Shown: positions 33,327 to 42,085 of the stretch, one piece after another | Numbering within the stretch: position 1 is the stretch's first letter | How the letters are laid out: the number at the start of each line of letters is the position of its first letter | Program-made: the position numbers and the translations under genes | Source of the DNA: Streptomyces zhihengii | GTDB lineage: Bacteria; Actinomycetota; Actinomycetes; Streptomycetales; Streptomycetaceae | DNA: 64,000 nucleotides | Direction of reading: 5' to 3' | Assembly: GCF_016919245.1 (NCBI RefSeq) | Contig: NZ_JAFEJA010000001.1 | Span: 558,001 to 622,000 of the forward strand | The notes under the pieces: model-generated | Databases searched by the model: none | What the model saw: the letters and a program-made list of their open reading frames with translations, nothing else | What the model was told of the DNA's origin: nothing

Positions 33327-35771
33327 ATGCGGCTGGTCTTCGTCGTGCTGGTCACGGTGATGTGCTGGACGACCGTGTCGGGCACGGCGCTCGGTGCGGC
33401 GAACGACCGGACCGAGCGGCCCCGGGCCGACTGCGCCGTCACAGGGCTGTCGTCGGCGCGAGCGACCGCTTCCCTGCGTCTCTCCCATCACGGTCGTACG
33501 CACAGCAAGGCCGAGAGCACGGTGACCTTGCGCGTACCGGCCTCGTGGCCGCTCGCCGCAGACCTGCTGCTGAGCAAGAAGAGCGCCGCGTACCGGCACG
33601 CCCTGCGCTGCCTCCTGCGAGGGGAGCCGGCCGGGCAGGGCCGTGCGGCCGGCACGTGGGGGCACTCCTCGGTGCGGATCACCTCCGGCGACGCGGAGTT
33701 CCGCGTCCGGCTGCGGGCCGATGCCTGGATCGACGAACGCCGGGTGGTACTCGGGCCGTGGCGGATCGACGTCGGGCTCACCCGGTGGACCATGCGCTTC
33801 TCCTCGCCCTCGGCACTGCGCTCCGCCCACTGGGACACCGTCGAGATGGATCCGGGTACCCCGGGTGTGGAATGGGCGCGTCCCATGCCGTCGGCGGGCA
33901 CCGGCGCGCACGCGCTGGTCTGGAAGTCACCGGCGACATCCGCGCTGTCCTCGGACCAGATCCAGGTGCGCACGGCACCGCCCTGGCAGCGGGCCTGGGC
34001 CGCACGTGACGGTCGCGACCTGAACAACATCAGCGCGCTGGGGAACGTGCTGTGGATGGCGGGTGCGACCGCCCTCGCCCTGACCGCCGTCCGCCGCGCC
34101 CGCGCCCGGCCCGCCGGGACTCCGGCCTCCTCCGATGAGGAGGACGCCATGCGGCGCCTGGGCGAGTGGGCGCCGCTGAGCCTCGCGCTCGGGACGCTCG
34201 GCATGCTCCAGTTCGGATCGGCGGCTCAGGACGTCGTCCGCGGAACCACCGTGTCCGCGGTGACCGGCCTGGTGCTGGCCGTCCTCTGCAGGCGTGGGGC
34301 CGTGCTGCCGGCGGTGACGGGGGCGCTCGGAGCCGCGGCCGTCGCGTCGTCGTTCCTCCCGTCCTCCGTGTGGGCACTCGCCCTCACCGGCGTCCTCGCC
34401 CTGACCGCGATGTCGTGCGGGGCCCTCGCCTGGGTCGGACAGTTGCTGCCGGTGCGCCGGCCGGTCCGGCTGCGCGTGCTGCTGCCGTCCTCCGTGACCC
34501 TCGCGGCCGCGCTGGTCGGCTGTCATGTGTGGATGTCGGACCGTGCGTGGGGGCGGGTTTCGTGGCTCGGCGACCCCACGACCCCGGAGCACGCCCAGAA
34601 GTTCGAGAGCCATCTGGTCGGCGGGCTCCAGGAGTTCGCGAGCGACGGCGCCAGGTGGCTGATGGACTACGGGTTCGCCGTCGCCCCCCTGGCCGCACTC
34701 GCCCTGCTGCGCGCGCGAGGCACGTCCCCGAGCACCTCGCAGACGGCCCCGGGGCCACCGGACATCTTGCTGATGCTGCTGCTCTACACCAGCGTCGTCA
34801 CGCCCGCCGTCGCCTACTACCTCAACAACGGCGCGCTCACCTGGATCGGCATCGTCCTCGACGTGGTGGTCCTGCGGCTTCTTCTGCTCGTGGGAGACCG
34901 GCGCGCGACCCTGGCTCAGCGCCTGGAGACCTCGGGGCGGCCGCTGCGAGAGCTGTTCGACGAATCCCACCGCGCGGACTTCCTGGCCCGCGCACGGCAG
35001 TACCGGGAGCTGCACGCCGGCCTGCGGCGGCTGGACGGCGGACAGTCGGACGAGACGACGGTGACGCGCGCCGCCGTGGAGCGGCGACTGCGCCGCATGC
35101 ACCAGTGGCGGAACTCGCGCGCGTCCTCCGGGCCGGCCGCCGATCGCCTTCCGTCCCGGGTGACCGTCGTGGACATCGTCCTGGCCTGGGGGCCGAAGGC
35201 CACCTGGTGGGAGAACGGGCGCCAGGCCGCCGCCTGCGCCGCCGTACTCGCCGCGCCGGCGAGCATACTGATGGTGTGGCGCGGCTGGATTGCCAACGGC
35301 TCCTGGGAGACATCGACATGGGGCGCGGCGGAGTCGGCCTTCGCCCTGCTGCTCTGGATGCTCGGCTGGACGGGTGCCGGCTTCCTGCTGGGTGCTCTGT
35401 GGCGTCTCCTACCGGGACGGCGCGGGCCGGCGCGGGCGCTGTGGTTCACGCTCGCCTACGCGTTGCCGACCGTTCTGGACGCCGGCGGTCGCACACTCAT
35501 GGACGAGGGTCTCGGGGACATGGCGTTCGACGTGTCCCTGACCCTGCTGATCCTGACGCTCACCGCCCTCGCCATGGACGTGGAGACCTTCCGCAGCGAG
35601 CGGCGCTACTGGCCCTCGCGCCTCAGTCTGCTGCTCTCCGTCTACCAGTTGCGCTACCTGGCCCTGCAGGCGGCGTATCTCATCGCGCAGGTGGTCGCGG
35701 CCATCACCATCTGGCAGTTCGTCACCGACGGTGGCGGGCCGGTGGAAGGCCCCGCCAAGCTGCTGCCCTGA
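33327..35771 (+). CDS. Large exported multi-pass membrane protein of unknown function
   Basis: An 814-aa protein. It begins with a signal peptide or anchor (MRLVFVVLVTVMCWTTVSGTALGA), has an extracytoplasmic region of about 210 residues with a Cys pair (DCAVTG, ALRCLL), then about 13 hydrophobic segments in two blocks (270-510 and 625-800), separated by a charged cytoplasmic loop ESHRADFLARARQYRELHAG and RRLRRMHQWRNSR. It resembles large Streptomyces membrane proteins of the DUF6185 kind; I recognise no catalytic motif. AGGGGGG lies upstream of ATG 33327. It follows the SDR remnant and has no partner gene. Confidence 0.8.
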   Translation: MRLVFVVLVTVMCWTTVSGTALGAANDRTERPRADCAVTGLSSARATASLRLSHHGRTHSKAESTVTLRVPASWPLAADLLLSKKSAAYRHALRCLLRGEPAGQGRAAGTWGHSSVRITSGDAEFRVRLRADAWIDERRVVLGPWRIDVGLTRWTMRFSSPSALRSAHWDTVEMDPGTPGVEWARPMPSAGTGAHALVWKSPATSALSSDQIQVRTAPPWQRAWAARDGRDLNNISALGNVLWMAGATALALTAVRRARARPAGTPASSDEEDAMRRLGEWAPLSLALGTLGMLQFGSAAQDVVRGTTVSAVTGLVLAVLCRRGAVLPAVTGALGAAAVASSFLPSSVWALALTGVLALTAMSCGALAWVGQLLPVRRPVRLRVLLPSSVTLAAALVGCHVWMSDRAWGRVSWLGDPTTPEHAQKFESHLVGGLQEFASDGARWLMDYGFAVAPLAALALLRARGTSPSTSQTAPGPPDILLMLLLYTSVVTPAVAYYLNNGALTWIGIVLDVVVLRLLLLVGDRRATLAQRLETSGRPLRELFDESHRADFLARARQYRELHAGLRRLDGGQSDETTVTRAAVERRLRRMHQWRNSRASSGPAADRLPSRVTVVDIVLAWGPKATWWENGRQAAACAAVLAAPASILMVWRGWIANGSWETSTWGAAESAFALLLWMLGWTGAGFLLGALWRLLPGRRGPARALWFTLAYALPTVLDAGGRTLMDEGLGDMAFDVSLTLLILTLTALAMDVETFRSERRYWPSRLSLLLSVYQLRYLALQAAYLIAQVVAAITIWQFVTDGGGPVEGPAKLLP

Positions 35772-35806
35772 CGGGGGCAGCACACCGCCCGTGCCCCGAA
35801 CCGCGT

Positions 35807-36031
35807 TCAGACGTCGAGGGTGTAGCGGACTTCGGTGCGGGCGACGGTGAAGCCGGCCCGCTCGTACAGACCGTGCGGTCCGGTCGGACCGTCGGTGTCC
35901 ACCTCGATGCTCGCGCGGTCGAAGCCGGCGTCCCGGGCGGCGCGCGGCGCGCGGCTGATCAGGGCGCCGGCCGCGCCGCGCCGGTGGGTGGTCACGGGCG
36001 CGACCCTGGGCGCGCCGGAGCGGGACGTCAT
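35807..36031 (-). pseudogene. Truncated GNAT acetyltransferase
   Basis: About 75 residues corresponding to the C-terminal third of a GNAT enzyme: VAPVTTHRRGAAGALISRAP is the acetyl-CoA loop (intact members read V.p.hRrrGla.aLl), then RDAGFDRASIEVDTDGPTGP and HGLYERAGFTVARTEVRYTL. The N-terminal strands of the fold are missing upstream, where the frame holds only Pro/Ala-rich text. An ATG exists at 36031 but a protein this short would lack the substrate site. Probably a remnant. Confidence 0.65.
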
Positions 36032-36342
36032 CCGGGTTTCCGCCTCCGCCTCGCACCCCGGATCCGTCGGTGGGCGTCCGTCGTCGCAGGCCGGCGGCGG
36101 TGGGCGGGCGGGGGACCTCCGGGCGGGATGGCCGGTCCGGCCCGCCTCCCTGGCGTGCACGGCGCCGGGTGTGTCACGCTGGGCGGACAAGAGACTGAGC
36201 CGGCGCCACGAGGCCCGGCTCCTTTGGGTTCACGGACGTTGCCCCCCACCCGGGCATCCGGGATCCGCCATGGTCGTCGGCCCGCACCGCCGGGCCGCCT
36301 CGTCTGTGGGCTCTCAACCCCTCGGAGAGGGGTCCGCCCACC

Positions 36343-36669
36343 ATGAACATCACCACCGAGATCCACGGCACCAGCGCCACGCTGACGCCGCACGGCGACA
36401 TCGACTTCCAGCAGCTCGCCCAGCTGCGCAGCAGCGTGGACCGGCTTCCGCCGGCCGTGACGGACGTGGCGTGGGACCTGCGCGACGCCCCCTTCGTCGA
36501 CGTGGCCGGTCTCCACCTCCTCAACACCCCCGGCGATCCCGAACGCGCGACCAGCCTGACCAATCTGCATCCCCAGCACCGCAGGCTTCTCGCCGTCGCC
36601 TGCGAGGTGTTCCCCGAAGCGGACTTCGACCGCTATCTGCACGGGCCGGGCGCGGCGCGCGCCGCCTGA
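36343..36669 (+). CDS. STAS-domain protein lacking the phospho-acceptor Ser
   Basis: A 108-aa STAS protein: MNITTEIHGTSATLTPHGDI, DVAWDLRDAPFVDVAGLHLL. The usual DSxG phosphorylation motif reads Asp53-Val54-Ala55-Gly56, so the acceptor Ser/Thr is replaced by Val. The protein could act as a constitutively active antagonist or a structural STAS partner. CGGAGAGGGG lies upstream of the ATG. It is monocistronic and converges on the RskA-like gene. Confidence 0.82.
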   Translation: MNITTEIHGTSATLTPHGDIDFQQLAQLRSSVDRLPPAVTDVAWDLRDAPFVDVAGLHLLNTPGDPERATSLTNLHPQHRRLLAVACEVFPEADFDRYLHGPGAARAA

Positions 36670-36737
36670 CGGGGCGTGACCGGCCCGGGGCCGTGGCCGG
36701 CCCGCAGCCGGACGACCTGAACCGGACGACCTGAACG

Positions 36738-36818
36738 GGATGACCGGGGCCGGATGGCGCGCGGCCGGACGACCTGAACCGGATGACCGGGGCCGGATGG
36801 CGCGCGGCCGGACGACCC
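36738..36818. repeat. 43-bp tandem repeat, about two copies
   Basis: GGATGACCGGGGCCGGATGG begins the unit at 36738 and again at 36781, identical for 38 of the 43 bases covered by the second copy. Shorter CCGGACGACCTGAAC copies precede it from 36709. It lies between the converging STAS and RskA-like genes. Confidence 0.9.
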
Positions 36819-36827
36819 GGCGGCGCG

Positions 36828-37610
36828 TCAGGCGTCGATGGGGATGATGCCGAGGGGCTCGGTCGTGGGCTGGGCCGATCCGCCGGCGGGCTCGACGGTG
36901 ATGCCGACGGCGACGGCGTCGCCGAGGGGCGCGTCGAGCACGCGGGCGGCCCGGTCGCCGGTGCCCGGCAGGAGCCCCGCGGGGCGCAGGTCACCGGCCG
37001 GGGCCGCGTACCAGAGCTCGTAGACCTTCCCGCCGCTGAGGGCGGGCAGGTCGCGGGCGGTGAAGGCGGAGCTGCCCTGTTCGCGGGAGACGACGACGGC
37101 CGCGGACGCCCCGTCGGGGAGGGTCGCGGTGTGGATCGTGGCGTCGGGCGCGGTGAGGACGTCGGCGAGCGCGGCGCCTGCCGCGTGCGCCTGCTCGCGT
37201 GCGGTGACGGCCTGTTCGCGGGCGTCGCCGGCCCGGCCGTGCTGCCAGACGGCGATGCCGCCGAGGGCCGCCGCGGCCGCGAGGCTCGCCGCGAGCGCGA
37301 GGCGCAGCGCGCGCCGGCGGCGGGGCGCGGTGCGGGTGCGGTCCTGGGGGGTGCGGGCGACGGCGTCGAGGACGCGGCCGCGCAGGCGCGGTGGTGCGGG
37401 TGTCGCTTCCGCGTCCGCCATGCGCACGGTGGTGGAGCGGAACTCGGCGACGTCCCGGCGGCACTGCTCGCAGCCGGCCAGATGGTTCTCGAACGCCGCC
37501 TCCTCGGCCGGCGGCAGCGCGTGGAGCACATAGGCGGCGGCCGCCAGATGCGGGTCGCCGGGGTCCCGGGGGTCCGGCGCTTCCGGGCGGGGTTCGTCGG
37601 CCGGGGTCAT
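36828..37610 (-). CDS. rskA: RskA-like membrane anti-sigma factor
   Basis: A 260-aa anti-sigma factor. Residues 20-75 contain the ZAS-type domain (AAAAYVLHALPPAEEAAFEN, His-x3-Cys-x2-Cys in HLAGCEQC), a single transmembrane helix spans about 105-125 (LALAASLAAAAALGGIAVW), and the outer RskA domain holds TLPDGASAAVVVSREQGS, KVYELWYAAPAGDLRPAG and AVGITVEPAGGSAQPT. In Mycobacterium RskA sequesters SigK and is cut by regulated proteolysis. The start overlaps the sigma gene's stop (ATGA), confirming a cognate pair. Confidence 0.9.
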   Translation of the reverse strand: MTPADEPRPEAPDPRDPGDPHLAAAAYVLHALPPAEEAAFENHLAGCEQCRRDVAEFRSTTVRMADAEATPAPPRLRGRVLDAVARTPQDRTRTAPRRRRALRLALAASLAAAAALGGIAVWQHGRAGDAREQAVTAREQAHAAGAALADVLTAPDATIHTATLPDGASAAVVVSREQGSSAFTARDLPALSGGKVYELWYAAPAGDLRPAGLLPGTGDRAARVLDAPLGDAVAVGITVEPAGGSAQPTTEPLGIIPIDA

Positions 37611-38173
37611 GAGTGGCCCTCCAGACAGGCGCGCAGCTGCTTCAGGCCCTTGCGCATGCGGGACTTCACCGTGCCTTCGGGGGTGGACAGCGACGCGGCC
37701 ACTTCGAGACAGGTCATGCCCTGGTAGTAGGCGAGCACGAGCGGGACGCGCTGCGGGCGCTCCAGCCGTCGCAGGCAGCGGTGCAGTCGTCTGCGTTCGT
37801 CGTGGGCCTCGACGGCTTCCGCGACCTCGTCGAAGGCGCGGTCGGCGCCGAGCACGCCGGCCCGCTGCTCGCGGTCGGCGCTCGCCTGGGCGGCCCGGAC
37901 CCGGTCGACGGTGCGCCGGTGGGCGAGGGTCAGGACCCATGCCTTGGCCGAGCCGCGTTCGGGGCGGAAGCGGTCGGCGGTGCGCCACACCTCGATCATC
38001 ACGTCCTGGGTGACCTCCTCGGCCTGGGCGGCGTCCCGCAGGATCCTGCACGCCAGCCCCATGACCGCGTCGCACAGCGCGTCGTAGACGCCGGTGAAGG
38101 CGGCCTGGTCGCCGGCGGCCGCGCGGGACAGGAGAGCGTCGACGTGCTCCTGGGGTACTGATGCGTCCGGCAA
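37607..38173 (-). CDS. sigK: ECF sigma factor, SigK-like
   Basis: A 188-aa ECF sigma factor. Region 2: AGDQAAFTGVYDALCDAVMG, AEEVTQDVMIEVWRTADRFR, GSAKAWVLTLAHRRTVDRVR; region 4: CLRRLERPQRVPLVLAYYQG, MTCLEVAASLSTPEGTVKSR. This pattern and the following RskA-like gene identify a SigK-type sigma. TTG at 38173 is chosen as start because GAGGGG lies 6-7 nt upstream and no ATG/GTG fits before region 2. The gene is translationally coupled to rskA. Confidence 0.9.
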   Translation of the reverse strand: MPDASVPQEHVDALLSRAAAGDQAAFTGVYDALCDAVMGLACRILRDAAQAEEVTQDVMIEVWRTADRFRPERGSAKAWVLTLAHRRTVDRVRAAQASADREQRAGVLGADRAFDEVAEAVEAHDERRRLHRCLRRLERPQRVPLVLAYYQGMTCLEVAASLSTPEGTVKSRMRKGLKQLRACLEGHS

Positions 38174-38325
38174 CGGTCGCCCCTCGCTCTTCTCTGCTCG
38201 TTCCGTGGACGTCTGCGCGGCGCGGCCTGCGGTGCCCGCCGGGTCGTCGGCGTGTCCGACTCTGCCCGTGCGGGGGCTCTCGCGCCGAGTGGCCGGGCCG
38301 GCCGGGTGACCCCGGGCGCGGGGCT

Positions 38326-38757
38326 TCACGGCGGCACCGGGGCGCCGCCGGGCCGTGCGCCGAGGGCCAGCGCGACGTGCACGGTCTTGCCGCCGAGCCG
38401 GGGCACGACGGTGACGGCCCCGCCGAGGCGGCGGACGATGTCCAGCCCGAAGCCGCCGCGTTCGCCGCCGGGCGTGCGCCGGTGGACGTCGGGGATCACC
38501 TCGCTGTCGTCGGCGACGGCGATGTCCAGGACGCCGGCCCGCACTGTCAGTGTGAGCCGGCACGGGCCCCGGGTGTGGCGGACGGCGTTGGTGACCAGTT
38601 CGGAGACGATCGTGACGGCGTCGGCGGTGCGTGCGCCGCAGCCGGCCGCGTCCAGCCATCGGGCTGTGATGCGGCGGGCGGCGGCGGGGCTGCGCAGTCC
38701 GCACGGCAGGGCGACGGAGTGCCGGGGGGTGTCCGGTGCTGCGGCGGTGATCGTCAT
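38326..38757 (-). CDS. Anti-sigma serine kinase (HATPase_c, RsbW/SpoIIAB-like)
   Basis: A 143-aa GHKL ATPase. The N box is ELVTNAVRHT (Glu53, Asn57), the G1 box VADDSEVIPD, and the G2 box GGFGLDIVRRL. Proteins of this type phosphorylate STAS antagonists or bind sigma factors. It stands alone 150 bp upstream of the sigK operon on the same strand. It could be a partner of the STAS proteins encoded at 20843-21244 or 36343-36669, but Streptomyces genomes have dozens of such orphan kinases. Confidence 0.85.
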   Translation of the reverse strand: MTITAAAPDTPRHSVALPCGLRSPAAARRITARWLDAAGCGARTADAVTIVSELVTNAVRHTRGPCRLTLTVRAGVLDIAVADDSEVIPDVHRRTPGGERGGFGLDIVRRLGGAVTVVPRLGGKTVHVALALGARPGGAPVPP

Positions 38758-39330
38758 GACCGCTCCTCTGGAGCGCGTGGGTGTGCAAGGGATTCGTAGC
38801 CGTGGGCGGCTCGGATGTGCGGTGGTGCGGTCGCGGGGCTCCCCGGGAGAGGGCAGCGGCCCCGCGGCCACGGGCACGGACACGGACTCCCGAGTGGTCC
38901 GTGTCCGTGCCCCCGTGCCGCGCCGCAACGGCACGGGCGCCGCGTCCCCCGCTGCGGGGTTCCCGGCACGGGGGATTCGGTGGCCGGGGGGCGGCGGATT
39001 GGTGGGTCTTCGGCGGTTCACCCGAACGGCCGCGCACGCCGGGCCCGGTGGCGGTACCGGCGCACCCGGACGGCCGCGGGCGCCGGGCCCGGTGGACGGG
39101 CGGTGCACCCGAACGGCCCTGCGGGCCGGGCCCGGTGGCGGCCTCGACGCGGCCCCGCGTCCTCGCGCGGAAGATTTCCCCCCGCCCGTCTCATCCGGCC
39201 CGCGACCGGCTCCGAATCCCTGATGTCCTGCACAGCGGAGCGGAGATCTTCCACCGGACCCGTCCGGGCACCCGTGCGAGCGGGCACCGCTCCCTGTGTT
39301 CTCTGCAACCTCACGAGAGAGGTGCGTCCG
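38758..39330. other. Intergenic region with strong hairpin and 44-bp repeats
   Basis: No supported gene. GGGCACGGACACGGAC (38872-38887) pairs exactly with 38897-38912 around a 9-nt loop. Three degenerate 43-44-bp repeats beginning CACCCGAACGGCC start at 39019, 39063 and 39106. The promoter of the His/Trp-rich gene should be in the final 150 bp. Confidence 0.7.
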
Positions 39331-39729
39331 ATGACCTCATCCATGCGCGCCCGCCGTCTGGTGGCCGGAGCCGCCGCGACGGGCCTGCTGGCCGGCGGAG
39401 CCGCGCTCGGCATGTCGGGAACGGCGACCGCCGCCCCGGCGCCCGCACCCGCGTCCGCCACCTCGGTGGTGACCGGGGACCACCACGACCGGCACAACGG
39501 CCACGACCGCTGCACCTGGAAGAAGGGCCACTGGGAGAAGAAGTGGGTCAAGGGGCACTGGGAGAAGAAGTGGACCCACCACAAGACCTGGCACCAGGGC
39601 CACCACGACAAGCACGGCACCTGGCACAAGGGCTACTGGGACCACGACCGCCAGTACAAGTGGGTCTACGTCCACGGCCACTGGGACCACCACTGGGTCA
39701 AGGGCCACTGGGACTGCAAGCACCGGTGA
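39331..39729 (+). CDS. Secreted His/Trp/Lys-rich repeat protein
   Basis: A 132-aa exported protein. Residues 1-35 are a signal peptide (MRARRLVAGAAATGLLAGGA ... TATAAPA). The mature part, from about 50, is made of short degenerate repeats of the form KGHWEKKW, HHKTWHQGHHDKHGTWHKGY and HGHWDHHWVKGHWDCKHR; His and Trp together make up over a third of it. Two Cys (61 and 129) bracket the repeat region and could form a disulfide. A GAGAGAGG ribosome site precedes the ATG, and a clean hairpin follows the stop. It may bind metal ions or cell-wall polymers; function unknown. Confidence 0.8.
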   Translation: MTSSMRARRLVAGAAATGLLAGGAALGMSGTATAAPAPAPASATSVVTGDHHDRHNGHDRCTWKKGHWEKKWVKGHWEKKWTHHKTWHQGHHDKHGTWHKGYWDHDRQYKWVYVHGHWDHHWVKGHWDCKHR

Positions 39730-39765
39730 ACACACCGGGCCGGCAGATGTGACACCGCACGCCGC

Positions 39766-39793
39766 GGGGCGGCAGGTTCGGACCTGCCGCCCC
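39766..39793 (+). terminator. Hairpin terminator of the His/Trp-rich gene
   Basis: GGGGCGGCAGGT pairs perfectly with ACCTGCCGCCCC around a TCGG tetraloop, 37 nt after the stop codon. It lies between converging genes. Confidence 0.85.
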
Positions 39794-39846
39794 GTCTCCC
39801 TGCCGCGTGCGCCGGGACGTCCCGGCGGACGCGCGCGAGCGGCGGC

Positions 39847-40260
39847 CTATGCCGACTCGGCGCTCTCCACCGCGGACTTGATGCCGTGCAGTGCCTCCCG
39901 CAGCCCCTGGGTGACCGCGCCGCCGTCGGCGGCTTCGGTGTGCAGTTCGACGGTCAGCAGCGAGCTGCCCTCGCCGCCCGGGACGACGTGGAAGCGTCCG
40001 TGGTAGTCGTGGGCACCGGGCGCGCCCCACTCCAGGCTCGACCCGTCGGCGACCACGCGGACCCAGGCCTCGCCGGTGACGTCCCGCTCCGGGCCGTCGG
40101 GCGGGTCGATGTGCGCGGTGACGGTGACCGTGTCGGCCCCGTGCGGCTCGACGGCGGTCAGCCGGGGCAGGTAGCTGGGCAGGTTCCGCACGTCGGCGAG
40201 GTAGGAGAACAAACGTTCCGGCGGGACCGCCACGGCGATCGAGTTGTCGTAGTCACCCAT
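39847..40260 (-). CDS. SRPBCC (START-like) family protein
   Basis: A 137-aa protein of the polyketide cyclase/SRPBCC superfamily: NSIAVAVPPERLFSYLADVR, NLPSYLPRLTAVEPHG, then EAWVRVVADGSSLEWGAPGA and ALHGIKSAVESAE as the final helix. The fold makes a hydrophobic pocket for lipophilic ligands. It is soluble. ATG 40260 is the start; AGGAGGG is 13 nt upstream, rather far. It precedes the Dps gene on the same strand by about 200 bp. Confidence 0.8.
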   Translation of the reverse strand: MGDYDNSIAVAVPPERLFSYLADVRNLPSYLPRLTAVEPHGADTVTVTAHIDPPDGPERDVTGEAWVRVVADGSSLEWGAPGAHDYHGRFHVVPGGEGSSLLTVELHTEAADGGAVTQGLREALHGIKSAVESAESA

Positions 40261-40461
40261 GCGGTATCGGGTGTCCCTCCTGGCGCGGGGAGAAACCGAT
40301 GCCGTGCCGACAGCGCCCGCACGGCTCACGTCGGCGGTGCCGGCGTCCGGCGCGTCCTGGATGGCGACGCCGGGGCCTGCTGAGCGGCGGCCGCAGCCCC
40401 GGCACGGCCGATCCGGTGCCGGGTGCGCGGGTGCGCGGGTGCCGTTTCGGCCCGCCGCGGA

Positions 40462-41034
40462 TCAGGGCTGGTTGCGGGCCTGGTCGGCCGCCTGCCCCGC
40501 GGCCCCGGTCTCGGTGCGCGCACCGCCCGTGGAGAGCTTGCCGCCGCTGGATTCGAGGTGGGCGCGGACGAACCACTGGAACAGCTCCAGTCCGCGCAGC
40601 TGCTCGATGAGCATGTCCTGGGTGACCGGGTCGGCGGTCTCCGTCTCGTCCATGGCCTTGCGGTGATCGGTGATGATCGACGTGTAGACCAGGTCGAGCG
40701 CTCCGAGGTGGGCGATCGCCTCCGCCCGGCCGAGCGAGTAGTCCTTCCAGTCGCGCTGGTCGACGAGGACTCCGGGAGTGCCCTGCGGCTCCCCGCCCAG
40801 CGTCGAGATCCGCTCGGCCAGGTCGTCGGTCATCGACCGGACCTGCTCGACCTGCGGGTCGAGCATCTCGTGCACGGCGATGAAGTGCGGGCCCACCACG
40901 TTCCAGTGGATGTGCTTCAGGGTCAGCGCGAGGTCGTTCAGCGAGTGCAGACGCATCTGCAGCAGGGCGATGACCTTCTCGCTGTCCTCGCTGGTCATTC
41001 CGGGCACCGTGTAGGAAATGTGCTGTGCCGCCAT
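40462..41034 (-). CDS. dps: Dps-family ferritin-like DNA-protection protein
   Basis: A 190-aa Dps protein. The ferroxidase ligands are in LKHIHWNVVGPHFIAVHEMLDPQ (two His, Asp/Glu) and in DQRDWKDYSLGRAEAIAHLG. It oxidises Fe2+ with peroxide and stores iron as a dodecamer, protecting DNA. It has a 30-residue polar C-terminal tail ending GAAGQAADQARNQP, like the tails of Streptomyces Dps proteins. GAGGAGG precedes the ATG. Dps proteins are usually under stress sigma control; no clear promoter was identified. Confidence 0.92.
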   Translation of the reverse strand: MAAQHISYTVPGMTSEDSEKVIALLQMRLHSLNDLALTLKHIHWNVVGPHFIAVHEMLDPQVEQVRSMTDDLAERISTLGGEPQGTPGVLVDQRDWKDYSLGRAEAIAHLGALDLVYTSIITDHRKAMDETETADPVTQDMLIEQLRGLELFQWFVRAHLESSGGKLSTGGARTETGAAGQAADQARNQP

Positions 41035-41275
41035 CGTGGTCCTCCTCGCTCAGGTTCACGGACGTGCGTGTTCACGGACGTGCCGGCCGTCCGGCCGACC
41101 AGCCGCCGTCGGCGACGACCGGCCGGACGCGCAGGTCGGGTGCCCTTCACCGGCGTACGGCAAACCGGCGGCAAACCGGCGGCGGCCCGCCGTCGTGCGC
41201 AGCGGGCCGGCGTGCGTGCGGGGAGGACGGACAGGAGCATGGGGTGGTCACTCCACCTGCGCGAAAGGAAGAACC

Positions 41276-41500
41276 GTGGCCAAGAAGGACGACCTCGGCA
41301 AAGGCGACAAGGTGTCGTGGAAGAGCCACGGCCAGAACGTGCCCGGCACGGTGAAGAAGAAGATCACCGACCGGACCCGCGCGGCGGGCCGTGAGGTGGA
41401 CGCCTCGCAGGAGGACCCGCAGTTCGAGGTGGAGAGCGAGAAGTCCGGGCGCACCGCCGTACACAAGCCGGGCTCCCTCCGCAAGAAGAAGGGGAGCTGA
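41276..41500 (+). CDS. DUF2945/HVA1-family small protein
   Basis: A 74-aa highly charged protein: DLGKGDKVSWKSHGQNVPGT, VKKKITDRTRAAGREVDASQ, DPQFEVESEKSGRTAVHKPG. This is the DUF2945 (hypervirulence-associated TUDOR) pattern, a small SH3-like barrel of unknown function. GTG 41276 has AAAGGAAG upstream. Converges on the broken SRPBCC gene, with 14 bp between the stops. Confidence 0.85.
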   Translation: MAKKDDLGKGDKVSWKSHGQNVPGTVKKKITDRTRAAGREVDASQEDPQFEVESEKSGRTAVHKPGSLRKKKGS

Positions 41501-41514
41501 GGCGGCGCGGGTCG

Positions 41515-41911
41515 TCAGCGCCGCACCAGGCGGCGCAGGGCCCAGCGGGCGGGCAGGCTGTACGCGGCGACGACGGGGGCCGGGCCCTCCAGCCGCAGTG
41601 TGGTGACCGCCCCTTCCCCGTCGTCGGACACGGCGTGGTGCGGCGTGGTGCAGCCGCATGCGCAACGGGCCCGAGCGGACACGCCAGCTCCACCGCCGCT
41701 CCTCCTCGTCGACGGATTCGACGAGGAAGGCGGCGGAGATCCCGAGCCGGGAGACGACCGTGCCCCGCAGCCCGGGCACGATCCGGTCCCCGTCCGTCCG
41801 GACCGCGCCGATGTAGGGGGACCACGTCGGCCAGCGGGCGGGGAAGACGTACCGCGCCCAGACGACACCGGCCGCGGCGGGCCCACGGGCCCTCAAGGTG
41901 AGAACCGCCAT
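41515..41911 (-). pseudogene. SRPBCC-family gene frameshifted by a 10-bp duplication
   Basis: The first 90 codons read well as an SRPBCC protein (VVWARYVFPARWPTWSPYIG, TVVSRLGISAAFLVESVDEE, RRWSWRVRSGPLRMRLHHA). At 41632-41651 the 10-mer GGCGTGGTGC stands twice in tandem; removing one copy joins MRLHHA to VSDDGEGAVTTLRLEGPAPV in the other frame, which then ends normally at 41515. As it stands the first frame runs on into Arg/Pro-rich text. So this gene was intact until a slip duplication. Confidence 0.85.
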
Positions 41912-42085
41912 CGCCCCTGCTCCTTCCGCCGGGCCGCCGTGGACGCGCCGGGTGCGTCCCGGCCCTCCTCCAGGTCAGCACGAGACGGGCCCGCAGGCCG
42001 CCCGACGCGACGGGACGCGCCGGCGCTTTCCGGACGGGACCGGCGCCCTGGAGGACCGGCGTTGGGGCGGTCCGGACGTCACTTC

